A stretch of 64,000 bases of DNA, taken from NCBI RefSeq assembly GCF_001719045.1, contig NZ_CP015423.1, positions 5,382,001-5,446,000 of the forward strand. Reading direction: 5' to 3'. Below the pieces are notes generated by a model. The model saw only the letters and a list, made by a program, of their open reading frames with translations, searched no databases and was not told the DNA's origin. Shown here in pieces: positions 9,223 to 16,730 of this stretch. The DNA is from Paenibacillus polymyxa (GTDB lineage Bacteria > Bacillota > Bacilli > Paenibacillales > Paenibacillaceae). Numbering within the stretch: position 1 is the first letter of the stretch; the number at the start of each line of letters is the position of its first letter. The translations under genes were made by a program, and so were the position numbers.

Positions 9223-10578
9223 TTATTTTAAAGAAGCAGGGAGCTTGACGCCAAGCAGACGGTTTCCGCTTTGAATAAATATCATTCCACCGGATTTGAG
9301 CGTTGGACCGAAGGAGCGTGAGCCTGTGTTGACAGCAAACACGGGCTTTAAGCTCATCAAATCATAGCCATGAAATACGCCATCTGATTGCCCGACGTAG
9401 ACTCCTTTACCGAATACGTCAGCTTGAACGGTCGGATTATCGCCGTCGTAATGAATGAATTGACCTGAGGACAGCTTCATAGCAGTCAGTCTGGATGTAC
9501 TAAAATCTTGGTAGAACATGCGACCTTCATGAATAGACAATAAAGGAACAAGTTGATCATAGCCATTTTGCGCCCACTTGCGAGCAGGTTTGCTGTCTGG
9601 CTTGTAGTTCCAAAAATCATAGGAAGCTAGTGTCTCTCCCTGAAAGACATAAAGATCTTTGCCGTACAAAAAAGCAGAACCATATACACCTCCAGATCGG
9701 TAGACACCGTCTTTATTTTCAGGCTCGGTCCAGCGGTACTGACGATCTCCTTTGGATTTACCTGTCTTGAGGTCGTACTGTGCGATCGTAACTTTATGGT
9801 TTACCGGGTCATCATCAATCATAAACGTGTTGGCTACAGAGTATACGATTCCGTCTTTAACCGCCAGTGGAAAGGAAGTTCTAAAGCTGTCCCAAAGCTT
9901 TTTGCCGGTTTTAGCGTCATAGGCATTAATCTGTTCAAAGGTCAGGCTGCCTTGTACATTATAGTTGCGGATAAGCACACCGTCAGTTTCCATTATTTCG
10001 CCCAAACCACTGTATGAGTTCTTATCCTCACTGATTTTCCACTTCACCTTGCCACTGACAGCATCAATGGCAGCCGTTTGCACCGATTGCATAATATATA
10101 TAGTCGGACCAATGCGCTGAATACGATATGCTTCAGTAAATCCCAGCGGAGTGGACCACACTTTCTTGCCAGCTTCTGTAACGGCATAGATAGAACCGCT
10201 TCGTGTCATTCCGTAGATGATACCTTTGTTGTACGTTAAAACAGGGGTAAGCTGATCACCATATTGCCACAATTTCCGACCCGAACTGGCCTCAAGGGCA
10301 ACCAGTCTATGGTTCGAGTCAACCGCGAATACCTTACCGTTTTCCGCTATTGTTACCGCCTGATCTGGATATCGGTTTCTATCGATTGGGATAACGGGAA
10401 AAGACCAGGAAGGTTTGATCACAGGTGCTTGGATTGAGGTGCTATAAGCGCCGTTACTCATAGAGACCGCAGACGGCTCTGCACTTGCCTTTTCAGCGAA
10501 TCCACCGCTGATCAAGGGCAACCCAATGCTGGCTACCGCCAATCCTGTAAACAATGTGCTATGTATCGTTTTTCTCAT
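9223..10578 (-). CDS. Secreted PQQ-like beta-propeller protein
   Basis: The 451-residue product has a signal peptide (basic start, hydrophobic core, ASA cleavage site near residue 33). The rest is made of repeated beta-propeller blades of the PQQ/BamB type, visible as recurring patterns such as ALEASSGRKLWQYG, AVSGKVKWKI and AYDAKTGKKLWDS. Such propellers act as extracytoplasmic binding scaffolds or quinoprotein enzymes; there is no heme site or dehydrogenase signature, so binding is more likely. ATG is preceded by AAAGGAGC. It is convergent with nadA, with only 43 bases between stops and no obvious terminator. Confidence 0.8.
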   Translation of the reverse strand: MRKTIHSTLFTGLAVASIGLPLISGGFAEKASAEPSAVSMSNGAYSTSIQAPVIKPSWSFPVIPIDRNRYPDQAVTIAENGKVFAVDSNHRLVALEASSGRKLWQYGDQLTPVLTYNKGIIYGMTRSGSIYAVTEAGKKVWSTPLGFTEAYRIQRIGPTIYIMQSVQTAAIDAVSGKVKWKISEDKNSYSGLGEIMETDGVLIRNYNVQGSLTFEQINAYDAKTGKKLWDSFRTSFPLAVKDGIVYSVANTFMIDDDPVNHKVTIAQYDLKTGKSKGDRQYRWTEPENKDGVYRSGGVYGSAFLYGKDLYVFQGETLASYDFWNYKPDSKPARKWAQNGYDQLVPLLSIHEGRMFYQDFSTSRLTAMKLSSGQFIHYDGDNPTVQADVFGKGVYVGQSDGVFHGYDLMSLKPVFAVNTGSRSFGPTLKSGGMIFIQSGNRLLGVKLPASLK

Positions 10579-10770
10579 ACGCGCTGGCTCCTTTAATGGT
10601 TAATAGGGGAGTAAGGATTTCAGAAAGTCACCTTTGATTAGACTGTAAAAAAAACCAAAAGTTTCATGTTGTATTTGCATTTTGGTTGTTTTGAGCATAA
10701 ATATTTAAATTCAGTTGCTTGTGTCGAACCTGTATCTCTAATTAAAGATTAGTCGCTTGTCCGGTTTTCG

Positions 10771-10779
10771 TGCTATAAT
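10771..10779 (+). promoter_or_regulatory. Extended -10 promoter of the leader-yidC transcript
   Basis: TGCTATAAT is an extended -10 element (TGn plus a consensus hexamer). No good -35 box sits at the right distance, as is common for extended -10 promoters. Transcription would begin just before the leader ribosome site AAGGAGG near 10795. Confidence 0.55.
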
Positions 10780-10809
10780 TGTGGCAACAAACCGAAGGAG
10801 GTGAATCCC

Positions 10810-11130
10810 TTGTTTGAGCTTCAGGACCTACTCCCTTATTTATTTACAATCGGCTTACTGTGCACAGTGACTTATACGTATCTCGCTCATTTGCATGGCA
10901 ATGTACCCGAATGCTGGGTCGAAGGCGGGCCCGTAAGGTCTCATGCTTCTCCACAGATGCCGATGTCTGCCCGTGGACAGGACATGCCTGTCCGGCTGGC
11001 CCGACATATCCGGCGTAAGGAAGCGCCGGATGAAGATGCATCCGATTGTTCTCCCTCGTTGAACGATGGCACAGCCAATCAACGAGGAGGAACATATGAA
11101 ACGATTCAAGGGATTCACCTTTTGGGGTAA
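10810..11130 (+). CDS. Candidate MifM-like regulatory leader peptide upstream of yidC
   Basis: The 106-codon ORF has a near-perfect ribosome site (AAGGAGG) eight bases before TTG 10810; an in-frame GTG at 10801 is too close to it. The product has one hydrophobic segment (LLPYLFTIGLLCTVTYTYL, about residues 7-25), a polar middle and a basic stretch (RLARHIRRKEAP) followed by DEDASD. The ORF ends 35 bases inside yidC in another frame. B. subtilis MifM is a similar short one-helix protein that arrests its own translation at an acidic DEEDA stretch and thereby turns on yidC2. The sequence is not closely alignable to MifM beyond these features, so the function is inferred from layout. It also contains a 7-bp hairpin (11009-11015 with 11024-11030) at the position of the acidic codons. 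Confidence 0.6.
   Translation: MFELQDLLPYLFTIGLLCTVTYTYLAHLHGNVPECWVEGGPVRSHASPQMPMSARGQDMPVRLARHIRRKEAPDEDASDCSPSLNDGTANQRGGTYETIQGIHLLG
11054..11087 (+). promoter_or_regulatory. Hairpin that sequesters the yidC ribosome binding site
   Basis: CCTCGTTGA at 11054-11062 pairs perfectly with TCAACGAGG at 11079-11087, with a 16-base loop. The second arm overlaps GAGGAGG (11084-11090), the ribosome site of yidC. The first arm lies within the leader ORF, about 14 bases after the DEDA codons, where a ribosome stalled there could hold it open. Confidence 0.7.
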
Positions 11131-11929
11131 AAAAGAACGGATATTTGGATTAATGGTAGTGTTGGCGGTGGTCATGCTGCTGTCTGGTTGTGGTGCGAAT
11201 GCTGCGGAGATAAATGCACAGACACCGGGATTTTTTAATCATTACGTGGTGTTCCCGCTTTCTTGGCTTATTCAGCAATTGGCGCAATGGTTTGGTGGAA
11301 GCTTTGGGCTGGCGATTATGACTTTGACATTTATTGTCCGGCTGGCCTTACTTCCTCTTATGATGCGTCAAACGCGTGCCCAGCAGGGGATGAAGCGCAA
11401 GATGAGCGCCATGCAGCCCGATTTGGACCGAATTAAGAAGAAGTATGAAAACAAAAAAGATGCCGCCAGCCAGCAGAGTATGCAGCAGGAAATGATGTCG
11501 CTTTACAAAGAGCATCAATTCAATCCGCTTAATATCGGTTGTCTGCCTATTCTCATTCAGCTCCCGATCTTGAGCGGTATGTACACTGCAATCCGCTTAA
11601 CCCCGGAGCTGGCGTCTCACTCCTTCCTATGGTTCCGGCTCGGACAGCCGGACTGGATTTTGGCAATCGTCGTCGCAGTTGTATACTTGGCACAGGCCAA
11701 GCTTTCTCAGCTTCAGATGACGCCTGACCAGCGCAAGCAATTTGCGATCATGGGCTATCTTTCACCGATTATGATGGCGATCTTTTCCTTTAATGCCCCT
11801 TCTGCCATGCCATTATATTGGACAGTAAGCGGCACCTTTTTGCTGCTTCAGTCGCTGTGGTTCCGCAGACGCTATCCAATAGAGGAAGCAGAGAGTAAGG
11901 TTAAAATTGGAGAAGTCACACCAACCTAA
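11096..11929 (+). CDS. yidC: Membrane protein insertase YidC (Oxa1/SpoIIIJ family)
   Basis: YidC inserts and folds membrane proteins, alone or with SecYEG. The 277-residue product starts at ATG 11096 after GAGGAGG; it has a lipoprotein signal peptide with LLSGC and the lipidated Cys at residue 32, then five membrane helices. The first core helix contains the conserved groove arginine (TFIVRLALLPL), followed by a charged cytoplasmic hairpin (RKMSAMQPDLDRIKKKYENK) and the helix pair ending near LQSLWFRRRYP. Spore formers usually have two copies, a constitutive SpoIIIJ and an inducible YidC2 (YqjG). This copy is not next to rnpA and rpmH and has a leader ORF and a masked ribosome site, so it is probably the inducible one. 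Confidence 0.93.
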   Translation: MKRFKGFTFWGKKERIFGLMVVLAVVMLLSGCGANAAEINAQTPGFFNHYVVFPLSWLIQQLAQWFGGSFGLAIMTLTFIVRLALLPLMMRQTRAQQGMKRKMSAMQPDLDRIKKKYENKKDAASQQSMQQEMMSLYKEHQFNPLNIGCLPILIQLPILSGMYTAIRLTPELASHSFLWFRLGQPDWILAIVVAVVYLAQAKLSQLQMTPDQRKQFAIMGYLSPIMMAIFSFNAPSAMPLYWTVSGTFLLLQSLWFRRRYPIEEAESKVKIGEVTPT

Positions 11930-11988
11930 TTAGAAGATCATGTTTGTTTAACTTGGGAATTGCGCTTGTAGTTGTCACGTGTAATCTT

Positions 11989-12036
11989 AGGATGTCATTC
12001 GAGCCGTTTATGAGGCTTGAATGGCGTCCTTTTTTG
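11989..12036 (+). terminator. Terminator of yidC
   Basis: A long stem, AGGATGTCATTC-GAGCC against GGCTTGAATGGCGTCCT with two mismatches, is followed by six T. The rest of the 295 bases to the next gene holds no supported gene. Confidence 0.8.
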
Positions 12037-12224
12037 CTGCTGCTTTTTTCGCTACATTCCGCTTGCGATTTTGTAGTCAATATGAAATCCTTATATTATA
12101 AAGTGACGCACCTAATTCTTTTAATGAAATGATAAGAGAAAAGTGGGCAAAGTAAGACCTATATGTAAGCTAATGCTGAACTTTGTTTTATCACGCAATG
12201 AATATTATGGAGGAACTATAGAAA

Positions 12225-12899
12225 ATGAAGCAAACATCAACAAAGCTGCCCATTTCCTTGGCTCTGCTCACATGTATAGTATGTGCATTCGGTTTTGGCT
12301 TGGTCGCATTATGGGTGAGTGACCATCAAGTTCGGCATTTTGACCAGGAAATTATTTCGGCTATTGGACAACTAGAGTCGCCCGCCATGACCCATCTAAT
12401 GAAATTTTTTACCATGCTCGGCAGTGGGATTCCAGTTGCGATCATCATTTTAATTGCCATGTTCGTGCTCTATAGAGTATTGGGACATCGCAGAGAACTG
12501 CTTTTTTTGGCGGCTGGTGTATTGGGATCGGTAATGCTGAATACGATACTAAAATTGCTTTTTCAGCGTGCGAGACCGGAGATTAACCGTATTATTGAAG
12601 AGAATGGATACAGCTTTCCAAGCGGACATTCCATGACAGCTTTCAGCATGTATGCGGCGCTGACATTTTTAGTGTGGAAGCATGTTCCTTCTAGGCTGGG
12701 GCGTATCCTTCTTATTGTACTCAGCAGCCTGCTGATTGTAGCAATCGGGACGAGCCGCATTTATTTGGGCGTACATTATCCGAGCGACGTTGTGGGTGGC
12801 TATTTTATGAGTGGCTGCTGGATGGCGGCTTGTATTTGGTTTTATCAGCGGTACGAAGAACGACGAATGCTGCCACTTCGCTCCAAATCGACAGCATAA
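12225..12899 (+). CDS. PAP2-family membrane phosphatase
   Basis: A 224-residue integral membrane phosphatase of the type 2 phosphatidic acid phosphatase superfamily. The three-part active site is complete: FQRARP (KX6RP element) near residue 110, PSGHSMTAF near 130 and SRIYLGVHYPSDVVGG near 177. About six membrane helices are evident. Such enzymes remove phosphate from lipid phosphates or undecaprenyl pyrophosphate; its exact lipid is unknown. Start ATG 12225 follows GGAGG by eleven bases. It converges with a second PAP2 enzyme and shares a two-way terminator with it, so the pair may divide lipid-phosphate turnover. Confidence 0.9.
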   Translation: MKQTSTKLPISLALLTCIVCAFGFGLVALWVSDHQVRHFDQEIISAIGQLESPAMTHLMKFFTMLGSGIPVAIIILIAMFVLYRVLGHRRELLFLAAGVLGSVMLNTILKLLFQRARPEINRIIEENGYSFPSGHSMTAFSMYAALTFLVWKHVPSRLGRILLIVLSSLLIVAIGTSRIYLGVHYPSDVVGGYFMSGCWMAACIWFYQRYEERRMLPLRSKSTA

Positions 12900-12925
12900 C
12901 GGGTAGCATAAATAATAAAGCTTAT

Positions 12926-12956
12926 AAAAAAGCAGACGCTTTAGCGTCTGCTTTTC
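12926..12956. terminator. Bidirectional terminator between two PAP2 genes
   Basis: AAAAAGCAGACGC and GCGTCTGCTTTT form a strong stem with runs of A and T on the two sides. The stem overlaps the last codons of the reverse-strand gene, so part of that coding sequence doubles as terminator. Confidence 0.85.
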
Positions 12957-13591
12957 ATTTGGACAGAGGAAGTGTGCTCAGTCATCTTAGTTCTGGCCTG
13001 TTCACCAGGCTTAAGCCCCAGCTTATGCTCCCATTTTTCATAAAATATAATAGCCGCCTGCATGAAGATGCCAGGAAGCTTCCGGCTTCGAATGAATTGA
13101 TGAACGCCGACGGCACAAACTGCACCAATAAGCGCACCTGCCAAAATATCCGAGGGATAATGCACTCCGGTCCACACGCGGGATACTGCGATGAGTACAG
13201 CCAAGATAACCCAGAGGACACGAAATTTTTGATGATGAAGCCATAAAATTGTAGCCAGAGCAAACGATCCAAGGGCATGGTTACTCGGGAATGAAGCATT
13301 AGGATCATGATGAATAAGCTGAATGACTGAATGTCCGACAAAAGGCCGATCTCTGTAAAACAAATGTCCAAGGCCCCAACTAATTACAAAGCCGATACAA
13401 ACCGTTATGACGGCTTCTAAAACCATCATCCGATGCGGCATTTTAAAAGTGAACCAGTAAATCAGCAAAGCCACTCCGAAAAAATACGGTGCATATTGCG
13501 CCAAGAAAAGCATGGTTCCATTCAAAAAGGCGAGGGAATTAGCCAGTTCATTGATCCAGTGAAATAAAGCATAGTCTACATTAATTAACAT
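12941..13591 (-). CDS. bcrC: Undecaprenyl-diphosphatase, BcrC-like PAP2 enzyme
   Basis: BcrC-type enzymes dephosphorylate undecaprenyl pyrophosphate, recycling the carrier lipid for cell-wall synthesis and raising bacitracin tolerance. The product has the family layout: a short N-terminus (LINVDYALFHWINELA), an FYRDRPFV element, FPSNHALGSFALA and SRVWTGVHYPSDILAG, on five to six membrane helices, then a basic cytoplasmic tail of about 50 residues. The start is ATG 13591, ten bases after AAGGAG; the longer ORF begins before that site. The tail overlaps the terminator hairpin. A two-component system lies divergently upstream. Symbol by family resemblance, not by proven function. Confidence 0.82.
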   Translation of the reverse strand: MLINVDYALFHWINELANSLAFLNGTMLFLAQYAPYFFGVALLIYWFTFKMPHRMMVLEAVITVCIGFVISWGLGHLFYRDRPFVGHSVIQLIHHDPNASFPSNHALGSFALATILWLHHQKFRVLWVILAVLIAVSRVWTGVHYPSDILAGALIGAVCAVGVHQFIRSRKLPGIFMQAAIIFYEKWEHKLGLKPGEQARTKMTEHTSSVQMKSRR

Positions 13592-13738
13592 GAATAAATT
13601 ACTCCTTAACATCAAAAAATTGAATAACAAAGTTATATTATAGAGCGACTACACGGATAAAAGCTTAAAATCAAATAAAAAATGAATGTCATTTCCATTA
13701 CTCATTTGTTTTTTCTATAGAAAATAGGTGGTTTTGCG

Positions 13739-14449
13739 ATGGAAAAGTCGGTGCTGGTTATTGATGATGAAGAGAAGATATCCAGATTGCTTCAGTTGGA
13801 GTTATCCCATGAAGGATATGCAGTTGAAATCGCACAGACGGGCAGAAAAGGATTGGAAAAAGCTCTAGCTGGTAAATGGGATATCATCATTCTGGATGTA
13901 ATGCTGCCGGAGATGAACGGGGTCGAGGTGCTAAAGCAGATTCGAAAAGTGGACAATCATACACCAGTAATTATGGTCACTGCACGTAACACGACTCCTG
14001 ATAAGGTTTCAGGTCTGGATGAAGGTGCCAATGATTACATTACGAAGCCTTTTGAGATCGAGGAGTTATTAGCGCGGATGCGGGCCAGTATGAGGCATCA
14101 AATGGAGCCAACAGCTACCGCTTTACAGGAAGAAGATAAACCGCCGTCTAGGCTCCAAGTGGACAGCTTGGTGTTGGAACGCAAGACACGGTTAGTGCTG
14201 CGGGAGGGCAATCGAATCGAACTGACGCCAAAAGAATATGATCTGCTTCTTTATCTGATGGAGCACAAAAATCAGGTATTGCAGCGGGATCAAATGATTC
14301 AGGACGTGTGGGGATTTGATTTTGTCGGTGATACGAATGTCGTAGATGTGTATATCCGGTATGTTCGCAAAAAAATTGATCATGGATACAAAAAGAAATT
14401 GATAAAAACCGTGCGCGGCGTTGGGTACTGCATTCGGGAGGAAGACTAG
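13739..14449 (+). CDS. OmpR-family response regulator
   Basis: The receiver domain (residues 1-120) has the acidic pair D9/D10, the phosphoacceptor D53 in IIILDVMLPEMNG, the conserved Thr in VIMVTARN and the Lys in DYITKPFE. A C-terminal winged helix (about 140-235) contains LTPKEYDLLLYLMEH and the ending TVRGVGYCI. It therefore binds DNA when phosphorylated. The sensor kinase gene follows with its GTG overlapping this gene's TAG stop by one base, so the two form an operon. The layout resembles ArlRS/CssRS-type pairs. The regulon is unknown; the neighbours on each side concern the cell envelope. Confidence 0.95.
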   Translation: MEKSVLVIDDEEKISRLLQLELSHEGYAVEIAQTGRKGLEKALAGKWDIIILDVMLPEMNGVEVLKQIRKVDNHTPVIMVTARNTTPDKVSGLDEGANDYITKPFEIEELLARMRASMRHQMEPTATALQEEDKPPSRLQVDSLVLERKTRLVLREGNRIELTPKEYDLLLYLMEHKNQVLQRDQMIQDVWGFDFVGDTNVVDVYIRYVRKKIDHGYKKKLIKTVRGVGYCIREED

Positions 14450-15825
14450 TGAAGCTTCGGACCAAAATAACCCTGCTCAGTTCTATTTTAGTGATGTCGA
14501 TACTCCTGTTTGTGGATGTTACAGTGCACCTATTGTTCGTCAAAATCGCTACGCGAAATGAAAGAGAAGTGCTGCAAAATAAATGGACTGAAATCATTGC
14601 CGAAACAGGACCCACGATGATTCTAAAGAATGCATGGGGCCCCAAACTGAAAGATGAGCTTTCTGGAGACACCACTCTGAGAGTGTTTGATCAGCAATCC
14701 CGACTTCTGTATGAAGTAAGTCGCCAGTCCCGCTTTAAGCTGGGCGATATACGTTTTAACACTTCACAAAGTTCTCAACTGACAGATGTACAGGGTCATA
14801 AAATTCTGGTAATCCATCTCCCTGTGCTTTCTCCAGAGGGTAATCAGAAGGGGACCCTGGAGATTGTAGAAAAATGGGATGCACTCGAAACCAATCTCGA
14901 TATTTTAAATACGATCCTCATCACATCCACTGTAGGGGCTATGTTGCTAAGTTTGGTAGGGAGCACGATTTTGGCGAATGCGATATTGCTGCCGATTTCA
15001 AGTAGTATTCAAACGATGCAGGAAATTGAAAGAAGCTTGAAATTCAAAAAAATCCCCGTTGGTGGTCACAATCAAGATGAATTGTCCCAAATGACCACTA
15101 CTTTTAACCGAATGATGGAGAGATTAGAAGAAAGCTTTCAGAGTCAGCAGCAGTTTGTTTCAGATGCCTCACATGAGCTGAACACCACACTTATGATTAT
15201 TGAGGGCTATGCCAACATGCTGCGGCGGTGGGGCACGCGTGACGAGGACATTCGTAAGGAATCCATTGAGTCGATCTATGAAGAAACTCAGCGAATGCGT
15301 ACGATGACACAGCAGTTGCTGACTCTTGCCTCCTCACAGCAGAAAGACCCTGAGCCGCATGAGCGGATCGAAATGATCGGTTGTTGTCAACAGGTAGTAG
15401 CGCATCTCAAGCCTGTACATGATCGTCAAATTTCTATTTTAACAGAAGAGAACGAAATTTGGCTGGATGCCAACCTGACGAAAATGAAGCAGTTGCTAGT
15501 GATCCTGCTGGATAATGCATTAAAATACAGCTCGGATGAGATCGAAATAGGGTTATCTACAGATGAAAAGGATGTCTATATCCAGGTTAAGGATTATGGG
15601 ATCGGAATACCTGAGGGCGAGATCAAGCGGGTCTTTGAACGATTTTATCGGGTAGATAGCTCCAGACATCGTAAAACCGGAGGAACCGGGCTGGGGTTGC
15701 CAATTGCCAAGGCAATTACAGACGCCCATCAGGGTACGATACGTATGGAGAGCGTAGAAGGAGAAGGAACGGTAGTCATCGTCACGCTGCCCCAAAGACA
15801 ACAGGTAAGGCTGTCCCTCCAGTAG
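14449..15825 (+). CDS. Sensor histidine kinase
   Basis: 458 residues: membrane helix at 10-30, an extracytoplasmic sensor region of about 120 residues, a second helix near 160-185, a HAMP linker, a dimerization/phosphotransfer domain with H242 in SDASHELNT, and an ATP-binding domain with N box (LLVILLDNALKYS), G1 (VKDYGIGIPEGE), F box (FERFYRVDSSR) and G2 (GGTGLGLPIAK). The H box is unusual: after HEL one normally finds R/KTPL, but here NTTL, so the conserved proline is missing. The partner response regulator is immediately upstream. The signal is unknown; an ArlS-like envelope sensor is plausible. Confidence 0.93.
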   Translation: MKLRTKITLLSSILVMSILLFVDVTVHLLFVKIATRNEREVLQNKWTEIIAETGPTMILKNAWGPKLKDELSGDTTLRVFDQQSRLLYEVSRQSRFKLGDIRFNTSQSSQLTDVQGHKILVIHLPVLSPEGNQKGTLEIVEKWDALETNLDILNTILITSTVGAMLLSLVGSTILANAILLPISSSIQTMQEIERSLKFKKIPVGGHNQDELSQMTTTFNRMMERLEESFQSQQQFVSDASHELNTTLMIIEGYANMLRRWGTRDEDIRKESIESIYEETQRMRTMTQQLLTLASSQQKDPEPHERIEMIGCCQQVVAHLKPVHDRQISILTEENEIWLDANLTKMKQLLVILLDNALKYSSDEIEIGLSTDEKDVYIQVKDYGIGIPEGEIKRVFERFYRVDSSRHRKTGGTGLGLPIAKAITDAHQGTIRMESVEGEGTVVIVTLPQRQQVRLSLQ

Positions 15826-15852
15826 ATATCTACTCGCGGAACAGCCTTTTTA
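15808..15852 (+). terminator. Terminator of the two-component operon
   Basis: AAGGCTGT and ACAGCCTT flank an inner AGTAGATATCTACT palindrome, followed by a T run. The left arm lies in the last codons of the kinase. Confidence 0.75.
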
Positions 15853-15904
15853 TTGTTACTTGTAAGTTAAGCATTCGGTGGATGGATATCATCTAAAATT
15901 TATG

Positions 15905-16378
15905 CTAAAGGACACGACGTGCTGTTGTGTAATTGCGACTCCACCATCCCGAATTTAGATCTGTAACCGTTACGCCGCCTTTACCATACGTATGCAGAAT
16001 TTTGCCGTTCCCCATGTAAATGGCTACATGATGAATTGGCGCATAGAAAAAGACCAAATCGCCTTTTTTCAGCTGGCTACGCGGTACGAAAGTGCCAACA
16101 GTTGATTGCTGTCTGGAAGATCGCGGAAGCTTGATGCCACTTTGTGCAAATACATATTGAGTGAATGAAGAGCAGTCAAAAGAGCTTGTACTGCCAGCTG
16201 GGGCTCCATGTTGATAACGCACGCCCATATACTGGGAGCCTTTAGAAATAATCCGATCAGCTTTACTTGCCGAAGCGGCATGAGTGGTGGCTGGTCCAAC
16301 GACGAAGCTCCCTGCGCTCAATGCCAAAGTCATAGTAAAGCAAATACCCATCCACAATTTTTTAGAAGTACGTTTCAT
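15905..16378 (-). CDS. Secreted NlpC/P60 peptidoglycan endopeptidase
   Basis: The 157-residue protein has a signal peptide (MKRTSKKLW start, THAAS cleavage region near residue 35) and one NlpC/P60 catalytic domain with nothing else. The catalytic cysteine is in SFDCSSFTQYVF near residue 69 and the histidine in IHHVAIYMGNGK near 120, with LHTYG after it. Enzymes of this type cut gamma-D-glutamyl-diaminopimelate bonds in wall peptides. There is no binding domain, so it is probably a small freely secreted hydrolase. ATG follows CGGAGG well. It converges with the kinase gene. Confidence 0.93.
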   Translation of the reverse strand: MKRTSKKLWMGICFTMTLALSAGSFVVGPATTHAASASKADRIISKGSQYMGVRYQHGAPAGSTSSFDCSSFTQYVFAQSGIKLPRSSRQQSTVGTFVPRSQLKKGDLVFFYAPIHHVAIYMGNGKILHTYGKGGVTVTDLNSGWWSRNYTTARRVL

Positions 16379-16730
16379 ATATAAATTCCTCCGTTATTCA
16401 TATTGTGTTGATGTCCTGAAATGACAATAACACAAATAAAATGTCCGGAATTTACCACTCATGGTTACAAACCTGTTACCCCAACGCTTTGTCCTCATTT
16501 ATTAGAAAACGATGAGAATTTTCTCCTTAATTTTGGCTTGACAAATTGTCTAGACTCCACTTATAGATAGGCTCGTATGACAAAAAGCGAGCTGCAGACG
16601 ATTGGCACAAGCAATCACGCAAAATATACATACCTATATAATACATTTATAACCTGTACGGGAGTATGCTCTGATTCCCGTTTACATCGTAAGGATCACA
16701 CCGTATTTCCGGTCAGGAAGGGGAATTCGT
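16379..16730. other. Divergent regulatory region before the glycan cluster
   Basis: The 352 bases between the NlpC/P60 gene and the glycosyltransferase contain no supported gene. A candidate plus-strand promoter is TTGACA at 16538-16543 with TATAGA at 16562-16567 (18-base spacing). The remaining leader to the ATG is about 160 bases long, and I saw no clear riboswitch in it. Confidence 0.5.
16538..16567 (+). promoter_or_regulatory. Candidate sigma-A promoter for the glycan cluster
   Basis: A consensus -35 TTGACA is followed after 18 bases by TATAGA. It points toward the GT4 glycosyltransferase gene. Confidence 0.45.

Noticed and set aside
11944..12132. 62-codon ORF after yidC
   Set aside because: It runs through the strong terminator hairpin and has no ribosome site.
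12830..13246. Plus-strand ORF overlapping both PAP2 genes
   Set aside because: It is a shadow of the reverse-strand BcrC-like gene and crosses the bidirectional terminator.
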